DNA of 35,758 nt from the NCBI GenBank assembly GCA_009912175.1, contig WNDQ01000041.1:1-35758 (forward strand). Reading direction: 5' to 3'. The stretch is from Paracidovorax wautersii (GTDB taxonomy: Bacteria > Pseudomonadota > Gammaproteobacteria > Burkholderiales > Burkholderiaceae_C). The position numbers and the translations under genes are program-made. Below are positions 17,642 through 25,915 of this stretch, one piece after another. Each line of letters opens with the position of its first letter. Position 1 is the stretch's first letter. The notes below the pieces were generated by a model. That model was not told the origin of the DNA, searched no databases, and saw only the letters and a program-made list of their open reading frames with translations.

Positions 17642-18406
17642 CTAGGCGGGCGCCGGTGCGGCCGCGTGGGCCGCGCCCAGGAACAGGCGCTCGATGTGCG
17701 GATCGGCCAGCAGCTCGCTGGCCGGCCGGTGCAGCACGCAGCGGCCTGACTCGAGTGCGATGGCCTCGTCCGAGATCTTGAGCGCGCTCTTGACGTTCTG
17801 CTCGACCATCAGCACGGTGGTGCCCTGGTCGGCCAACTGGCGCAGCAGCTTGAAGACGTCCTGCACCACCAGCGGCGACAGGCCGATGGAGGGCTCGTCG
17901 ATCAGCAGCACCCGCGGCCGCAGCAGCAGCACGCGGCCGACCTCCAGCTGTTTTTGCTCGCCGCCCGACAAGGACGACGCCATGCTGTGCAGGCGCTCGC
18001 GCACGCGCGGAAAACGTTCGAGCACCTCGGGAATGCGCTCGTGCGTGGTCTTGCTGCCCAGCGTGATGCCACCCAGCTCCAGGTTCTGCAACACCGTGAG
18101 CTGGCCGAACAGATTGCGCCCCTGCGGCACAAAGGCAATGCCCTGGGCCAGCAGCGCCTTGGGCGTGGCGCCCGCCACGTTCTGGCCGTCGAGCGTGATG
18201 CGGCCCTGGCGCACACGCAGCAGGCCGAACAGCGTCTTGAGCACGGTCGACTTGCCCGCGCCGTTGGGCCCGAGCAGCAGCGTGATGGCGCCGCGCCGGG
18301 CCTTGAACGACAGCTTGTTGAGGATCATGAAGTCGCCGTAGCCGGCCACCACGTCGTCGAATTCGATGGCGGTCTGGCTGGCCGCTGCGGGGTGGGTGGT
18401 CGTCAT
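17642..18406 (-). CDS. livF: LivF-type ABC transporter ATPase
   Basis: This 254-aa ATPase belongs to a branched-chain-amino-acid-type (HAAT) importer and energises uptake with LivG at the inner face of the membrane. Walker A GPNGAGKST is at residues 46-54. The Q-loop FVPQGRNLFGQLTVLQNL, signature LSGGEQKQLEVGR, Walker B LLIDEPSIGLSP and VLMVEQNV (H-loop replaced by Gln, normal in LivF) are intact. It is the last gene of a five-gene minus-strand cluster, one base after the livG stop. Such importers carry branched-chain amino acids, but also urea, amides or aromatic acids. The IclR-type regulator next to this cluster makes an aromatic or other organic acid possible. Confidence 0.93.
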   Translation of the reverse strand: MTTTHPAAASQTAIEFDDVVAGYGDFMILNKLSFKARRGAITLLLGPNGAGKSTVLKTLFGLLRVRQGRITLDGQNVAGATPKALLAQGIAFVPQGRNLFGQLTVLQNLELGGITLGSKTTHERIPEVLERFPRVRERLHSMASSLSGGEQKQLEVGRVLLLRPRVLLIDEPSIGLSPLVVQDVFKLLRQLADQGTTVLMVEQNVKSALKISDEAIALESGRCVLHRPASELLADPHIERLFLGAAHAAAPAPA

Positions 18407-18407
18407 G

Positions 18408-19154
18408 TCAGCTCCCCAGATAGGCGTCGAGCACCTGCTTGTTGGCGCGGATCTCGGCGGGCGTGCCGATGGCCATGACCTCGCCCTCGACCATCACCAT
18501 GATGCGGTGGCACAGGTCCATGACGAAGTCCATGTTGTGCTCGATCACCACAAACGAGCCGCCGCGCGTGGCATTGAGCCGCTTGAGCAGCGTCGCGATG
18601 CCGCCCACCAGGCTCGGATTGACGCCGGCGCAGGGCTCGTCGAGCAGCACCAGGTCGGGCTCGCTCATGAAGGCCATGGCGATATCGACCAGCTTCTGCT
18701 GGCCGTAGCTCAGGCTGCCGGCACGCTGGTCGGCCACGTGGCGGATACGGAACAGGTCGATCAGCTCGTCCGCCTTGCCGCCCAGGCCCGAGTCGCCCGA
18801 CGCGAACATGCGCGAGAACAGGCTGCCGTGGTGCTCCTGCGCCGCCACCAGCAGGTTGTCGCGCACACTCATCTTGCCGAACACCTGCAGCGTCTGGAAG
18901 GTGCGGCCCACGCCGCGCCGGCTCAGCGCCAGCGGGCTCAGGCCGGCGATGGACTCGCCCTTGAGCTCGATGTGGCCCGTGTCGGGCCGAATCTGCCCCA
19001 GCACGCTGTTGAACATGGTGGTCTTGCCCGAGCCGTTGGGTCCGATCACACCGAAGATTTCGCCCGGCATGACGTCGAAGCTCACGCCATTGACGGCCTT
19101 GATGGCGCCGTAGGATTTGCGCAGGTCGCGCACTTGCAGCAAGGGGGCGGTCAT
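18408..19154 (-). CDS. livG: LivG-type ABC transporter ATPase
   Basis: This 248-aa ATPase is the partner of LivF. Walker A GPNGSGKTT is at residues 38-46. GVGRTFQTLQVF is the Q-loop region, LSYGQQKLVDIA the signature, LVLLDEPCAGVNP Walker B, and VVIEHNMDFVMDLCHRI the H-loop. The C-terminal GTPAEIRANKQVLDAYLG is typical of LivG. ATG 19154 overlaps the livM stop by 4 bp (ATGA). An open frame extends far upstream through livM but is not conserved. Confidence 0.94.
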   Translation of the reverse strand: MTAPLLQVRDLRKSYGAIKAVNGVSFDVMPGEIFGVIGPNGSGKTTMFNSVLGQIRPDTGHIELKGESIAGLSPLALSRRGVGRTFQTLQVFGKMSVRDNLLVAAQEHHGSLFSRMFASGDSGLGGKADELIDLFRIRHVADQRAGSLSYGQQKLVDIAMAFMSEPDLVLLDEPCAGVNPSLVGGIATLLKRLNATRGGSFVVIEHNMDFVMDLCHRIMVMVEGEVMAIGTPAEIRANKQVLDAYLGS

Positions 19155-20143
19155 GACGGGGCTCCCGGACGGGGTGTCGATGCGGAATCGGCCGCGGCGG
19201 CGCGCGCGGCATTGGCGCTGCGCGAGGCTCGCCGCGCGCGGATGCGGTCGGGAATGCTCAGCAGGCCGTCGGGCAGCCAGGCCATCAGCACCACCACCGA
19301 GAGACCGAAGATCGCCAGGTACCAGGCCTGGGCAAAACGCAGCCACTCGGGCAGCAGCACGCCGACGGCCGCGCCCAGCACCGGGCCGAAGAAATAGCCC
19401 GGGCCGCCGACCACCACCATCAGGTACATCATGATGGACGAGGCCACGGTGAAGGGCGCCGGCTCGATGAACTCGACCAGCGAGGCGAACAGCCCGCCGG
19501 CGACGCCCGCGTAGGCCGCGCCAATCGCAAAACTCAGCAGCGTGTAGCTGCGCACGTTCACGCCCAGGCTCTCGGCGCGGATGGGGTTGTCGCGCAGCGC
19601 GGTGAAAGCCTTGCCCCAGGGCGAACGCAGCAGGCCCCACAGCAGCAAGCCCAGCACGACGGCCACCGCCAGCACGAAGTAGTAGTAGGCCAGGTTGCCC
19701 GCCAGCGACACGCCGAACAGCTCGGGCCGGGTGATGCCGTTGATGCCGAAGGTGCCGCCGGTCAGCCATTCCTCGTTACGCATGACCAGCCACACCGCCG
19801 TGTTGAAGCCCAGCGTGGCGAACGCTAGGTAGATGGTCTGTACACGCAGCGCCGGAAAGCCCAGCACCAGGCCGGTGAAAAAGCAGATCAGCGCCCCCAT
19901 CGGCAGGCCGATCCAGAAACTCACGCCGGCCTTGACCAGAATGGCCACCGTGTAGGCCCCGATGCCGAAGAAGGCGGCGTGGCCCAGCGACTTCTGTCCG
20001 GCATAGCCCACCGTCAGGTTCAGGCCCATGGTGGCGATGACGAACACCAGCCAGTAGCTCAGCAAATAGATGCCGTAGTTCTTGAAGCCATGCGGGGCGA
20101 TCAGCAGCACGGCCAGCGCCGCGATCAGCAGGAAAAAATGCAC
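19151..20143 (-). CDS. livM: LivM-type ABC transporter permease
   Basis: This 330-aa inner-membrane permease has about eight to ten hydrophobic segments. The family core GLNLTVGYAGQKSLGHAAFF (residues ~40-60) and LRDNPIRAESLGVNV (the cytoplasmic ATPase-coupling loop) are present. VVGGPGYFFGPVLGAAVGVLL lies near the end. A basic C-terminal tail (RIRARRASRS) follows the last membrane helix. It lies 24 bp downstream of livH and overlaps livG by 4 bp. Confidence 0.94.
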   Translation of the reverse strand: MHFFLLIAALAVLLIAPHGFKNYGIYLLSYWLVFVIATMGLNLTVGYAGQKSLGHAAFFGIGAYTVAILVKAGVSFWIGLPMGALICFFTGLVLGFPALRVQTIYLAFATLGFNTAVWLVMRNEEWLTGGTFGINGITRPELFGVSLAGNLAYYYFVLAVAVVLGLLLWGLLRSPWGKAFTALRDNPIRAESLGVNVRSYTLLSFAIGAAYAGVAGGLFASLVEFIEPAPFTVASSIMMYLMVVVGGPGYFFGPVLGAAVGVLLPEWLRFAQAWYLAIFGLSVVVLMAWLPDGLLSIPDRIRARRASRSANAARAAAADSASTPRPGAPS

Positions 20144-20167
20144 ACGTTTAATGAGTCGATCCTCCCG

Positions 20168-21043
20168 TCAGACCTTGCGCTCGACCGCCCGGCCCAGCAG
20201 ACCCTGCGGCTTGAACAGGATGACGATCATGAACAGCACCAGCGCCACGGCGTCCTTGTACGCGGGCGAGATGTAGGCGGCCGCCAGGTTCTCGCACACG
20301 CCCACGATGAGTCCGCCCAGCAGCGCCCCGCGCGAATTGTTGAAGCCGCCGATGATGGCCGCGAAGAAGGCCTTGGTGCCCAGGCTCTCGCCCATGTCGA
20401 ACTTGGCCAGGTAGGTGGGCGTGACCAGCAGCGCGGCCGAGGCGGCCAGCACGGCGTTGACGGCGAAGGTGTAGAAGATCATGCGCGGCACGTTGATGCC
20501 CAGCACCGAGGCGCTTTCGGTGTTCTGCGCCACCGCCTGCATGGCCCGGCCGGTGACCGTGCGCGCCAGGAAGGCCTGGGTGCCCAGCACCAGCACCAGC
20601 GCCAGCACGAAGGTGCCCACGTCCTGCAGCGTGATGGTCACGCCCGCCACGTTGAACAGCGTGTCGGCGAACAGGCTGGGAAACGGATAGGCCTCGGCGC
20701 TGTAGCCCGCGCGCACGCCGTTGCGCAGCGCAATCGCCAGGCCGATGGTGGCCACCACGATGGGCATCATGCCGAACTTGAAGAGCGGATCGACGATGCC
20801 GCGCTTGAACAGGAAACCCAGCACGATCACCGCCAGCACCAGCGTCAGCCCGAAAGCCATCAGCAACGGCACGCCCAGGTGGAGGAAGGCCAGCATGGAA
20901 AACGCCGGCAGCATCACGAACTCGCCCTGGGCGAAGTTGATGGTGCCGCTGGCCTGCCACAGCAGCGTGAAGCCCAGGGCCGCCAGCGCGTAGATCGCGC
21001 CGGTCGACAGCCCCGAGAAGAACAGTTGGAGGAAATCGGTCAT
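20168..21043 (-). CDS. livH: LivH-type ABC transporter permease
   Basis: This 291-aa inner-membrane permease starts MTDFLQLFFSGLSTGAIYAL. GFTLLWQASGTINFAQGEFVML is the LivH family hallmark. AVAQNTESASVLGINV is the coupling-helix region, and IIGGFNNSRGALLGGLIVG lies in the second half. The length and hydrophobic profile fit LivH. It begins 106 bp after the end of the binding-protein gene, to which it is joined in order and strand. Confidence 0.94.
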   Translation of the reverse strand: MTDFLQLFFSGLSTGAIYALAALGFTLLWQASGTINFAQGEFVMLPAFSMLAFLHLGVPLLMAFGLTLVLAVIVLGFLFKRGIVDPLFKFGMMPIVVATIGLAIALRNGVRAGYSAEAYPFPSLFADTLFNVAGVTITLQDVGTFVLALVLVLGTQAFLARTVTGRAMQAVAQNTESASVLGINVPRMIFYTFAVNAVLAASAALLVTPTYLAKFDMGESLGTKAFFAAIIGGFNNSRGALLGGLIVGVCENLAAAYISPAYKDAVALVLFMIVILFKPQGLLGRAVERKV

Positions 21044-21149
21044 GAAAGAGCCCCTGGCGGCGGCGGCGCGCGCCGGCATGCGGTCACGGGCCGGCGCGCC
21101 ATGGCGGCGCCAGCCCGCCAAGCGGGAAATGAGTGGAAAGCGGCGCGGC

Positions 21150-22310
21150 TCAGCGCTTGATCGGGTTGAGCGGCGGCACGGTGGCGATCACCTCCTGCTT
21201 GCCGTTCTTGACCTCGACGATGAAGCTCTCGCGGTCGAGGTCGCCCTTGCCGTCGAAGGCCACGTCCATCAGCACGCCCGGCTGCTGCGCGGCCAGCACC
21301 GTCAGGCTGTGCAGGGTCTTGGCAACCGCCTCGCGGTCGAACTTGCCGGTCTTCTCGATCGCGGCCTTGAGCACGTAGACGGCCGAGTAGCCCTTCATGC
21401 CGTTGTGGTCCGAGACGTAGTTGTAGGCCTTCTCGAACTTGGCGCGAAAGGCACGCACGGCCGGCAGCGGCGCGTCCACCGTCAGGCCCACGTGCGCGAT
21501 GGCGCCGTTGGCGGCCTCGCCGGCCAGGTCGATCACCTTCTGGCCGGTGAGCGTGGTCTCGCCGATGATGGGCTTGGTCCAGCCCTGCTTGCGCAGCTCG
21601 CGCAGCGCGCGCGCCGATTCCTCTTCGTTGGTGTAGACAAAGACCGCGTCGGTGCCGCTCTGCTTGGCCTTGAGCACCGCGGCCTAGAAGTCGATCTGGC
21701 CGCTGTCGGTGGAGATTTCACTGAGCACCTTGGGCTCGCCGCTGCCCAGCGCCTTCTTGATCGAATCCAGGCCGCCCTTGCCGAAGTCGTTGTTCACGTA
21801 GATCACCGCGATGGACTTGAGCTTGAGCTGGTCGCGCATGTAGCGCGCCACCTTGGGCATGGCCGTGTCCTGCGTGAAGCTGGTGCGGAAGATGTAGGGG
21901 TTGCCCTGCTGCGTGATGCTGGCGGCCTCGCCGCCCGTGAAGTTGGGAATGCCGGCGCGGCGCGATTCGGCCATGCTGACCATGATGGAGCCCGAGAACA
22001 CCGGCCCGAAGATGGCAAAGACGTCGTCGTCGACGGCCTTTTGCGTCAGGCCCTTGGCCATGCCCGGGTTGCTCTGCGTGTCGCTGGTGGTCGAGGCGAT
22101 CTGGCGGCCCAGGATGCCGCCGGCGGCGTTGATCTCCTTGATCGCCAGCTCGGCACCGTTCTTGAAGTTGGTGCCGGCCGTCGCCCCTGGCCCCGACAGT
22201 TCGACGATGTTGACCACCTTCACCGTCTGCTGCGCCAAACCGCTGGCGGCGCTCGCGGCCAGCGCGCAGGCGGCAATCAGCTTCAGGACTTGTCGTTTTT
22301 GCGGGTGCAT
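21150..22310 (-). pseudogene. livK: LivK-type binding protein gene with an in-frame amber codon
   Basis: This is a periplasmic type-I binding protein of a branched-chain-type importer, 386 residues if read through. A signal peptide ends near GLA (residue 26). Then come VKVVNIVELSGPGATAGTNF, ELAIKEINAAGGILGRQI, the hinge-spanning VIYVNNDFGKGGLDS, and SGTDAVFVYTNEEESARAL. Codon 209 is TAG (21684-21686), with perfect homology in the same frame on both sides (GQIDF then AAVLKAK). A Ser codon TCG changed to TAG is the simplest source. ATG 22310 has GAGGAG 7 nt upstream. Unless suppressed, the product is cut in half, and polarity on livHMGF is possible. A sequencing error cannot be excluded. Confidence 0.9.
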
Positions 22311-22421
22311 CGAATCTCTCCTCGTCATGCGTTCGTCGAATGGGGCCGCCGATGGCAGGGGCCGGCATCGAAATGTAGGCGTGCGCCGCGCTGCACAAAA
22401 GCAAGGGCTAACGCTACATGT

Positions 22422-22457
22422 GAACGGTGATCGCACATAGGCGTTCGATGATCGAAC
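22422..22457. promoter_or_regulatory. Two phased IclR-type operator sites upstream of the liv cluster
   Basis: GTTCGATGATCGAAC at 22443-22457 is a perfect palindrome, and GAACGGTGATCGCAC at 22422-22436 is a second site exactly 21 bp away (two helical turns). Both resemble GTTCGATAATCGCAC, the site known for PcaR/PcaU-type IclR regulators. They lie 112-147 bp upstream of the binding-protein start and 180-215 bp before the divergent IclR-family gene. Regulation of the cluster from here is inferred. Confidence 0.7.
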
Positions 22458-22547
22458 GTCTCAAGGGTTTAGCCGTAGCCGCGGCCGCGCACGGCGACGA
22501 GGCCCGCTTTCCCTGGGTTAATCCGCAAATACCCGCACCCGGGCCCG

Positions 22548-22562
22548 TCCGATAATCGCTCG
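22548..22562. promoter_or_regulatory. Third IclR-type operator candidate, near the iclR-family gene
   Basis: GTCCGATAATCGCTC matches the PcaR-type consensus GTTCGATAATCGCAC at 13 of 15 positions. It lies 74 bp before the regulator's ATG, a position suited to autoregulation. Apart from these operators, the 22311-22635 region shows no gene. Confidence 0.55.
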
Positions 22563-22635
22563 CCGCCGGCCGATCAGCGCACACTCGGGTGCGCAGCGCG
22601 CCGCCACGGCCACACACACGAGGGAGCCCAGGCAT

Positions 22636-23394
22636 ATGGCGCTGGATCGGCAGAACTGGATCGCGGGGCTGGAAAAGGGGCTGGGCCTGATCGAGGCCTT
22701 CAACGACCTCAACCCGCGGCTGACCGCCACCGAGGCCAGCCGCCGCTGCGGCCTCACGCGCACGGCCGCGCGCCGCTACCTGCTCACGCTGGCCCACCTG
22801 GGCTACGTCGACACCGACGGCAAGCAGTTCTGGCTGACGCCGCGCATCCTGCGGCTGGGCCAGGCCTACCTGGTCTCGGCGCGGCTGCCGGCCATCGTCC
22901 AGCCCTTTCTGCAGCGCGTGGCCACCGCCACGCAAGAGCCCGCCTACGTCAGCGTGCTCGACGGCGACGACATCGTCTGCATTGCGCGCAACGGCGCCAA
23001 CCGCGAGATGAACACCGGCTACGTCCTGGGCTCGCGCGTGCCGGCGCAGGTCACAGCCGCCGGCATCGTGATCCTGGCGCAATGGGCGCCCACCGACCTC
23101 GAAGCCTGGCTGGCCACCCACCCGACCAAGATCTACACCGCCTTCACCTACGCCAGCACCGCGCAGTTGCGCCAGCAGATCGCCCTGGCCCGCGCGCAGG
23201 GCTGGGCGCTGTCGGAGCAGCAACTGCAGCTCAAGCACCGCGGCATCGCCGTGCCGTTGCGCGACCACCACGGCGTGGTGCTGGGCGCCATCAACGTGAC
23301 CATGCCGATGGGACGCGAGCCGGCCGAGGACGCGCTCGCGCGTGTGCTGCCGGTGCTGCAGGAGACCGCGCAGTCCATGCGCAGCCTGCTTTGA
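22636..23394 (+). CDS. IclR-family transcriptional regulator (PcaR/PobR-like)
   Basis: This 252-aa regulator has an N-terminal winged helix-turn-helix (TATEASRRCGLTRTAARRYL, residues ~30-50, then LAHLGYVDTDGKQFWLTPRIL). A C-terminal GAF-like effector domain follows (PAYVSVLDGDDIVCIARNG through GAINVTMP). Features such as LEKGLGLIEAFND and RRYLLTLAHLGYV are close to PcaR/PobR/PcaU regulators of aromatic catabolism. It is divergent from the LivK-type gene, and IclR-type operators lie between them, so it probably controls the importer and itself. The effector is unknown, with an aromatic acid the best guess. Confidence 0.92.
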   Translation: MALDRQNWIAGLEKGLGLIEAFNDLNPRLTATEASRRCGLTRTAARRYLLTLAHLGYVDTDGKQFWLTPRILRLGQAYLVSARLPAIVQPFLQRVATATQEPAYVSVLDGDDIVCIARNGANREMNTGYVLGSRVPAQVTAAGIVILAQWAPTDLEAWLATHPTKIYTAFTYASTAQLRQQIALARAQGWALSEQQLQLKHRGIAVPLRDHHGVVLGAINVTMPMGREPAEDALARVLPVLQETAQSMRSLL

Positions 23395-23533
23395 AGAGGG
23401 CCTGCGGAACCGATGACGGCTGCGGCCCTCTCTCATTTGCATGCGAGAATTAGAACAAAGTTACGAACCGCGCGACGCCCGCCGGCACCCCGCCCCAGTG
23501 CGCCGCGATCACGCCCCCAGGAGACCTGCCAAC

Positions 23534-24973
23534 ATGACCCGCTCCCGCCACGCGACCAAGATCGTCGCCACCCTCGGACCTGCTTCCAGCGACGCCAAGA
23601 TTCTCGAGCGCATGATCGCCTCGGGCGTCAACGTCGTGCGCCTGAACTTCAGCCACGGCACGGCGCAGGACCACATCGAGCGCGCGCGCCTGGTGCGTGA
23701 GGCGTCCGAGCGCGCCGGCCGCGAGGTCGCCATCATGGCCGACCTGCAGGGCCCCAAGATCCGCGTGGGCAAGTTCGCCGAAGGCAAGGTCATGCTGACG
23801 GCCGGCGCCAAGTTCCAGCTCGATGCCGACCGCACCGAGCTGGGCGACATCGACGGCGTGGGCCTGGACTACAAGGGCCTGCCGCGCGACGTGCGCCCGG
23901 GCGACACGCTGCTGCTCAACGACGGCCTGATCGTGCTGTCGGTCGACCACGTTGCCGGTGACGTGGTCCACACCACCGTGGTGATCGGTGGCGAGCTCTC
24001 CAACAACAAGGGCATCAACAAGCAGGGCGGCGGCCTGACCGCGCCCGCGCTCACCGCCAAGGACATGGAGGACATCAAGACCGCCATGGCCCTGCGCGCC
24101 GACTACCTGGCCGTGAGTTTTCCCAAGAACGCCTCCGACATGGAGATGGCGCGCCAGCTCGCCAACATCGCGGGCGCCGAGTTCGACCACCGCCCCGGCA
24201 TGATCGCCAAGATCGAGCGCGCCGAGGCCATCCCCCGGCTCGAGGAGATCCTGCTGGCCAGCGACGGCATCATGGTCGCGCGCGGCGACCTGGCCGTGGA
24301 AGTGGGCAACGCCGCCGTTCCCGCGCTGCAAAAGCGCATGATCAAGATGGCCCGCGCCAACGACAAGCTCGTCATCACCGCCACGCAGATGATGGAGAGC
24401 ATGATCACCAACCCGGTGCCCACGCGCGCCGAGGTGAGCGACGTCGCCAACGCCGTGCTCGACGGCACCGACGCCGTGATGCTCAGCGCCGAGACCGCCG
24501 CCGGCCGCTACCCGCTGGAGACCGTGCAGGAGATGGGCCGCATCTGCGCCGCCGCCGAGCAGGCCGAGCACGTCGAGCTCGACGCCGACTTCATGACGCG
24601 CGCGGTGCGCCGTATCGACCAGAGCATCGCCATGGGCGCGCTGTTCACGGCCCACCAGCTCGGCGCCAAGGCCATCGTGGCCCTGACCGCCTCGGGCTCG
24701 GCCGCCTTGTGGATGAGCCGCCACCGCATCGACATCCCGATCTACGCGCTCACCCCCAGCCTGGCCACGCAGCGCCGCATGACGCTGATCCGCAATGTGC
24801 GCCCGCTGCTCATGGACGAAAGCAACGACCGCGACACCGCGCTCGAACAGGCCGAGGCCCACCTCAAGAAACGCGGCATCGTCGAGACCGGCGACATCTA
24901 CGCGATCACCTGCGGCGAACCCATGGGCGCGCCGGGTGGCACGAACATGCTCAAGATCTGTAAAGTGAGATAA
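23534..24973 (+). CDS. pyk: Pyruvate kinase
   Basis: This 479-aa glycolytic enzyme converts phosphoenolpyruvate and ADP to pyruvate and ATP. MTRSRHATKIVATLGPASSD opens the barrel domain. NVVRLNFSHG and DLQGPKIRVGKF follow. The active-site signature IAKIERAEAIPRLEEI and MVARGDLAVEVG hold the catalytic Lys and the metal-binding Glu/Asp. ATQMMESM and DGTDAVMLSAETAAG complete the site, and GGTNMLKICKV ends the C-domain. ATG 23534 is chosen on homology and an AGGAG about 10 nt upstream. It stands alone, with hairpin repeat copy B starting directly after its stop. Confidence 0.97.
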   Translation: MTRSRHATKIVATLGPASSDAKILERMIASGVNVVRLNFSHGTAQDHIERARLVREASERAGREVAIMADLQGPKIRVGKFAEGKVMLTAGAKFQLDADRTELGDIDGVGLDYKGLPRDVRPGDTLLLNDGLIVLSVDHVAGDVVHTTVVIGGELSNNKGINKQGGGLTAPALTAKDMEDIKTAMALRADYLAVSFPKNASDMEMARQLANIAGAEFDHRPGMIAKIERAEAIPRLEEILLASDGIMVARGDLAVEVGNAAVPALQKRMIKMARANDKLVITATQMMESMITNPVPTRAEVSDVANAVLDGTDAVMLSAETAAGRYPLETVQEMGRICAAAEQAEHVELDADFMTRAVRRIDQSIAMGALFTAHQLGAKAIVALTASGSAALWMSRHRIDIPIYALTPSLATQRRMTLIRNVRPLLMDESNDRDTALEQAEAHLKKRGIVETGDIYAITCGEPMGAPGGTNMLKICKVR

Positions 24974-25055
24974 CCCCCCGAAGCGCCTGCGGCGCCTCCC
25001 CCCAAGGGGGGCGACAGCACCGGTCGGGCGAAGCCCGCCCACGCTGTCACTTGCA
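24974..25055 (+). repeat. Intergenic hairpin repeat, copy B (after pyk)
   Basis: Copy B begins at the base after the pyk stop and runs through CCCCCGAAGCGCCTGCGGCG to CTGTCACTTGCA, like copy A after glpK. The CCCCCC/GGGGGG stem is kept. The terminal stem is less perfect than in A: GACAGC pairs with GCTGTC and CGGGC with GCCCG, with mismatches between, around a GAA loop. The shared outer sequence and the equal position just after a stop codon suggest a 3'-end role or insertion preference. Confidence 0.85.
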
Positions 25056-25187
25056 GGGGCCGTCGGTGATTGCAGCCGTGGCGCGGCTGCAAGCGCTCTA
25101 CCCTCCTGCCAACAAACGTGGTGCAGTGACGTACGGTCGGGGCTCACGCCCACATGCGGCCCGTGGGTGTGGCGGCACAATGGTCGC

Positions 25188-25790
25188 ATGGATGACATCG
25201 TCAAACAGGCCATGGCCAAGTGGCCGAACGTGCCCGATTGCTTTGCCTGGCTGGGGCTGGATGCGCGCGGCGGCTGGTACATGCGGGATGACCGCGTGCA
25301 GGCCGCCGGTGCGTTTCCCGCGGCCAAGGGCTCGCTGCTGCGGCACGAGAAGCTGATCGCGTTCATCGCCCGCAATTACGCGGCGGATGCGCAGGGCCGG
25401 TGGTTTTTCCAGAACGGCCCGCAGCGTGTGTTCGTCGAGCTCGAAAGCACGCCGTGGGTCTGGCGGCTGCAGGCGCAGCCGGACGCGGCCACGCCATACA
25501 TCACCAGCCACACCGGCATCGTCACGCAGGCCAGCGCCTGTCTGGCCGACGAGCACGGCCACGTCTATCTCGTCACCCCGCTCGGCCTGGGCCGCGTGCA
25601 CAGCCAGGACATGGCGGTGCTGGCCGATCTGCTCGACGCGGGCGTCTGGACAATCACCGAGGTCGACAGCGCCGACCTGCCGCAGCGTTACGGCTTTGTG
25701 CGCAGCCCGGCCGCGCCCGCGTCCATCAGTCCCCACGGCGAGGCGCCCGAAGAGGCCCCCAAGTGCCAGGGGCCTGCCGGAGGGAAGTAA
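25188..25790 (+). CDS. Conserved DUF2946-type protein of Burkholderiales, tail made by a repeat
   Basis: This 200-aa cytoplasmic-looking protein has no signal or membrane segment. MDDIVKQAMAKWPNVPDCFAW, ARGGWYMRDD, RHEKLIAFIARNY and WFFQNGPQRVFVELESTPWVW form a pattern I know from a conserved domain-of-unknown-function protein in Burkholderiales. The DUF number is from memory. ATG 25188 gives the conserved start. The conserved part ends near YGFVRSP (residue ~180). The last ~15 codons and the TAA (25788-25790) lie in the left arm and core of structured element E2, so the native C-terminus seems to have been replaced or extended. No function is proposed. Confidence 0.85.
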   Translation: MDDIVKQAMAKWPNVPDCFAWLGLDARGGWYMRDDRVQAAGAFPAAKGSLLRHEKLIAFIARNYAADAQGRWFFQNGPQRVFVELESTPWVWRLQAQPDAATPYITSHTGIVTQASACLADEHGHVYLVTPLGLGRVHSQDMAVLADLLDAGVWTITEVDSADLPQRYGFVRSPAAPASISPHGEAPEEAPKCQGPAGGK

Positions 25791-25861
25791 AGGAGGAGGG
25801 CCCGGCGCAGCCGGGTCCGGGGGACATGGACGGAGGCAGACCCCTGGCGCTTGGGGGCCTC
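25752..25861 (+). repeat. Structured hairpin element E2 (variable arms, conserved core)
   Basis: The outer arms 25752-25778 and 25835-25861 pair at 25 of 27 positions. The core strands are GGAGGGAAGTAAAGGAGGAG and GGGGGACATGGACGGAG, around an inner stem GGCCCGGC/GCCGGGTC with a GCA loop. Compared with E1 and E3, the core has GTAAAGG instead of GTCAAGG. This single change creates the stop codon of the upstream gene. The element overlaps the last 39 bases of that gene and lies between convergent genes (DUF gene and cls). Confidence 0.8.
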
Positions 25862-25915
25862 GCCCCGATGCTGTTCGCGCGTCTTCGGTCTCCGCCTGGC
25901 GCCCGTGCAAAGTCC

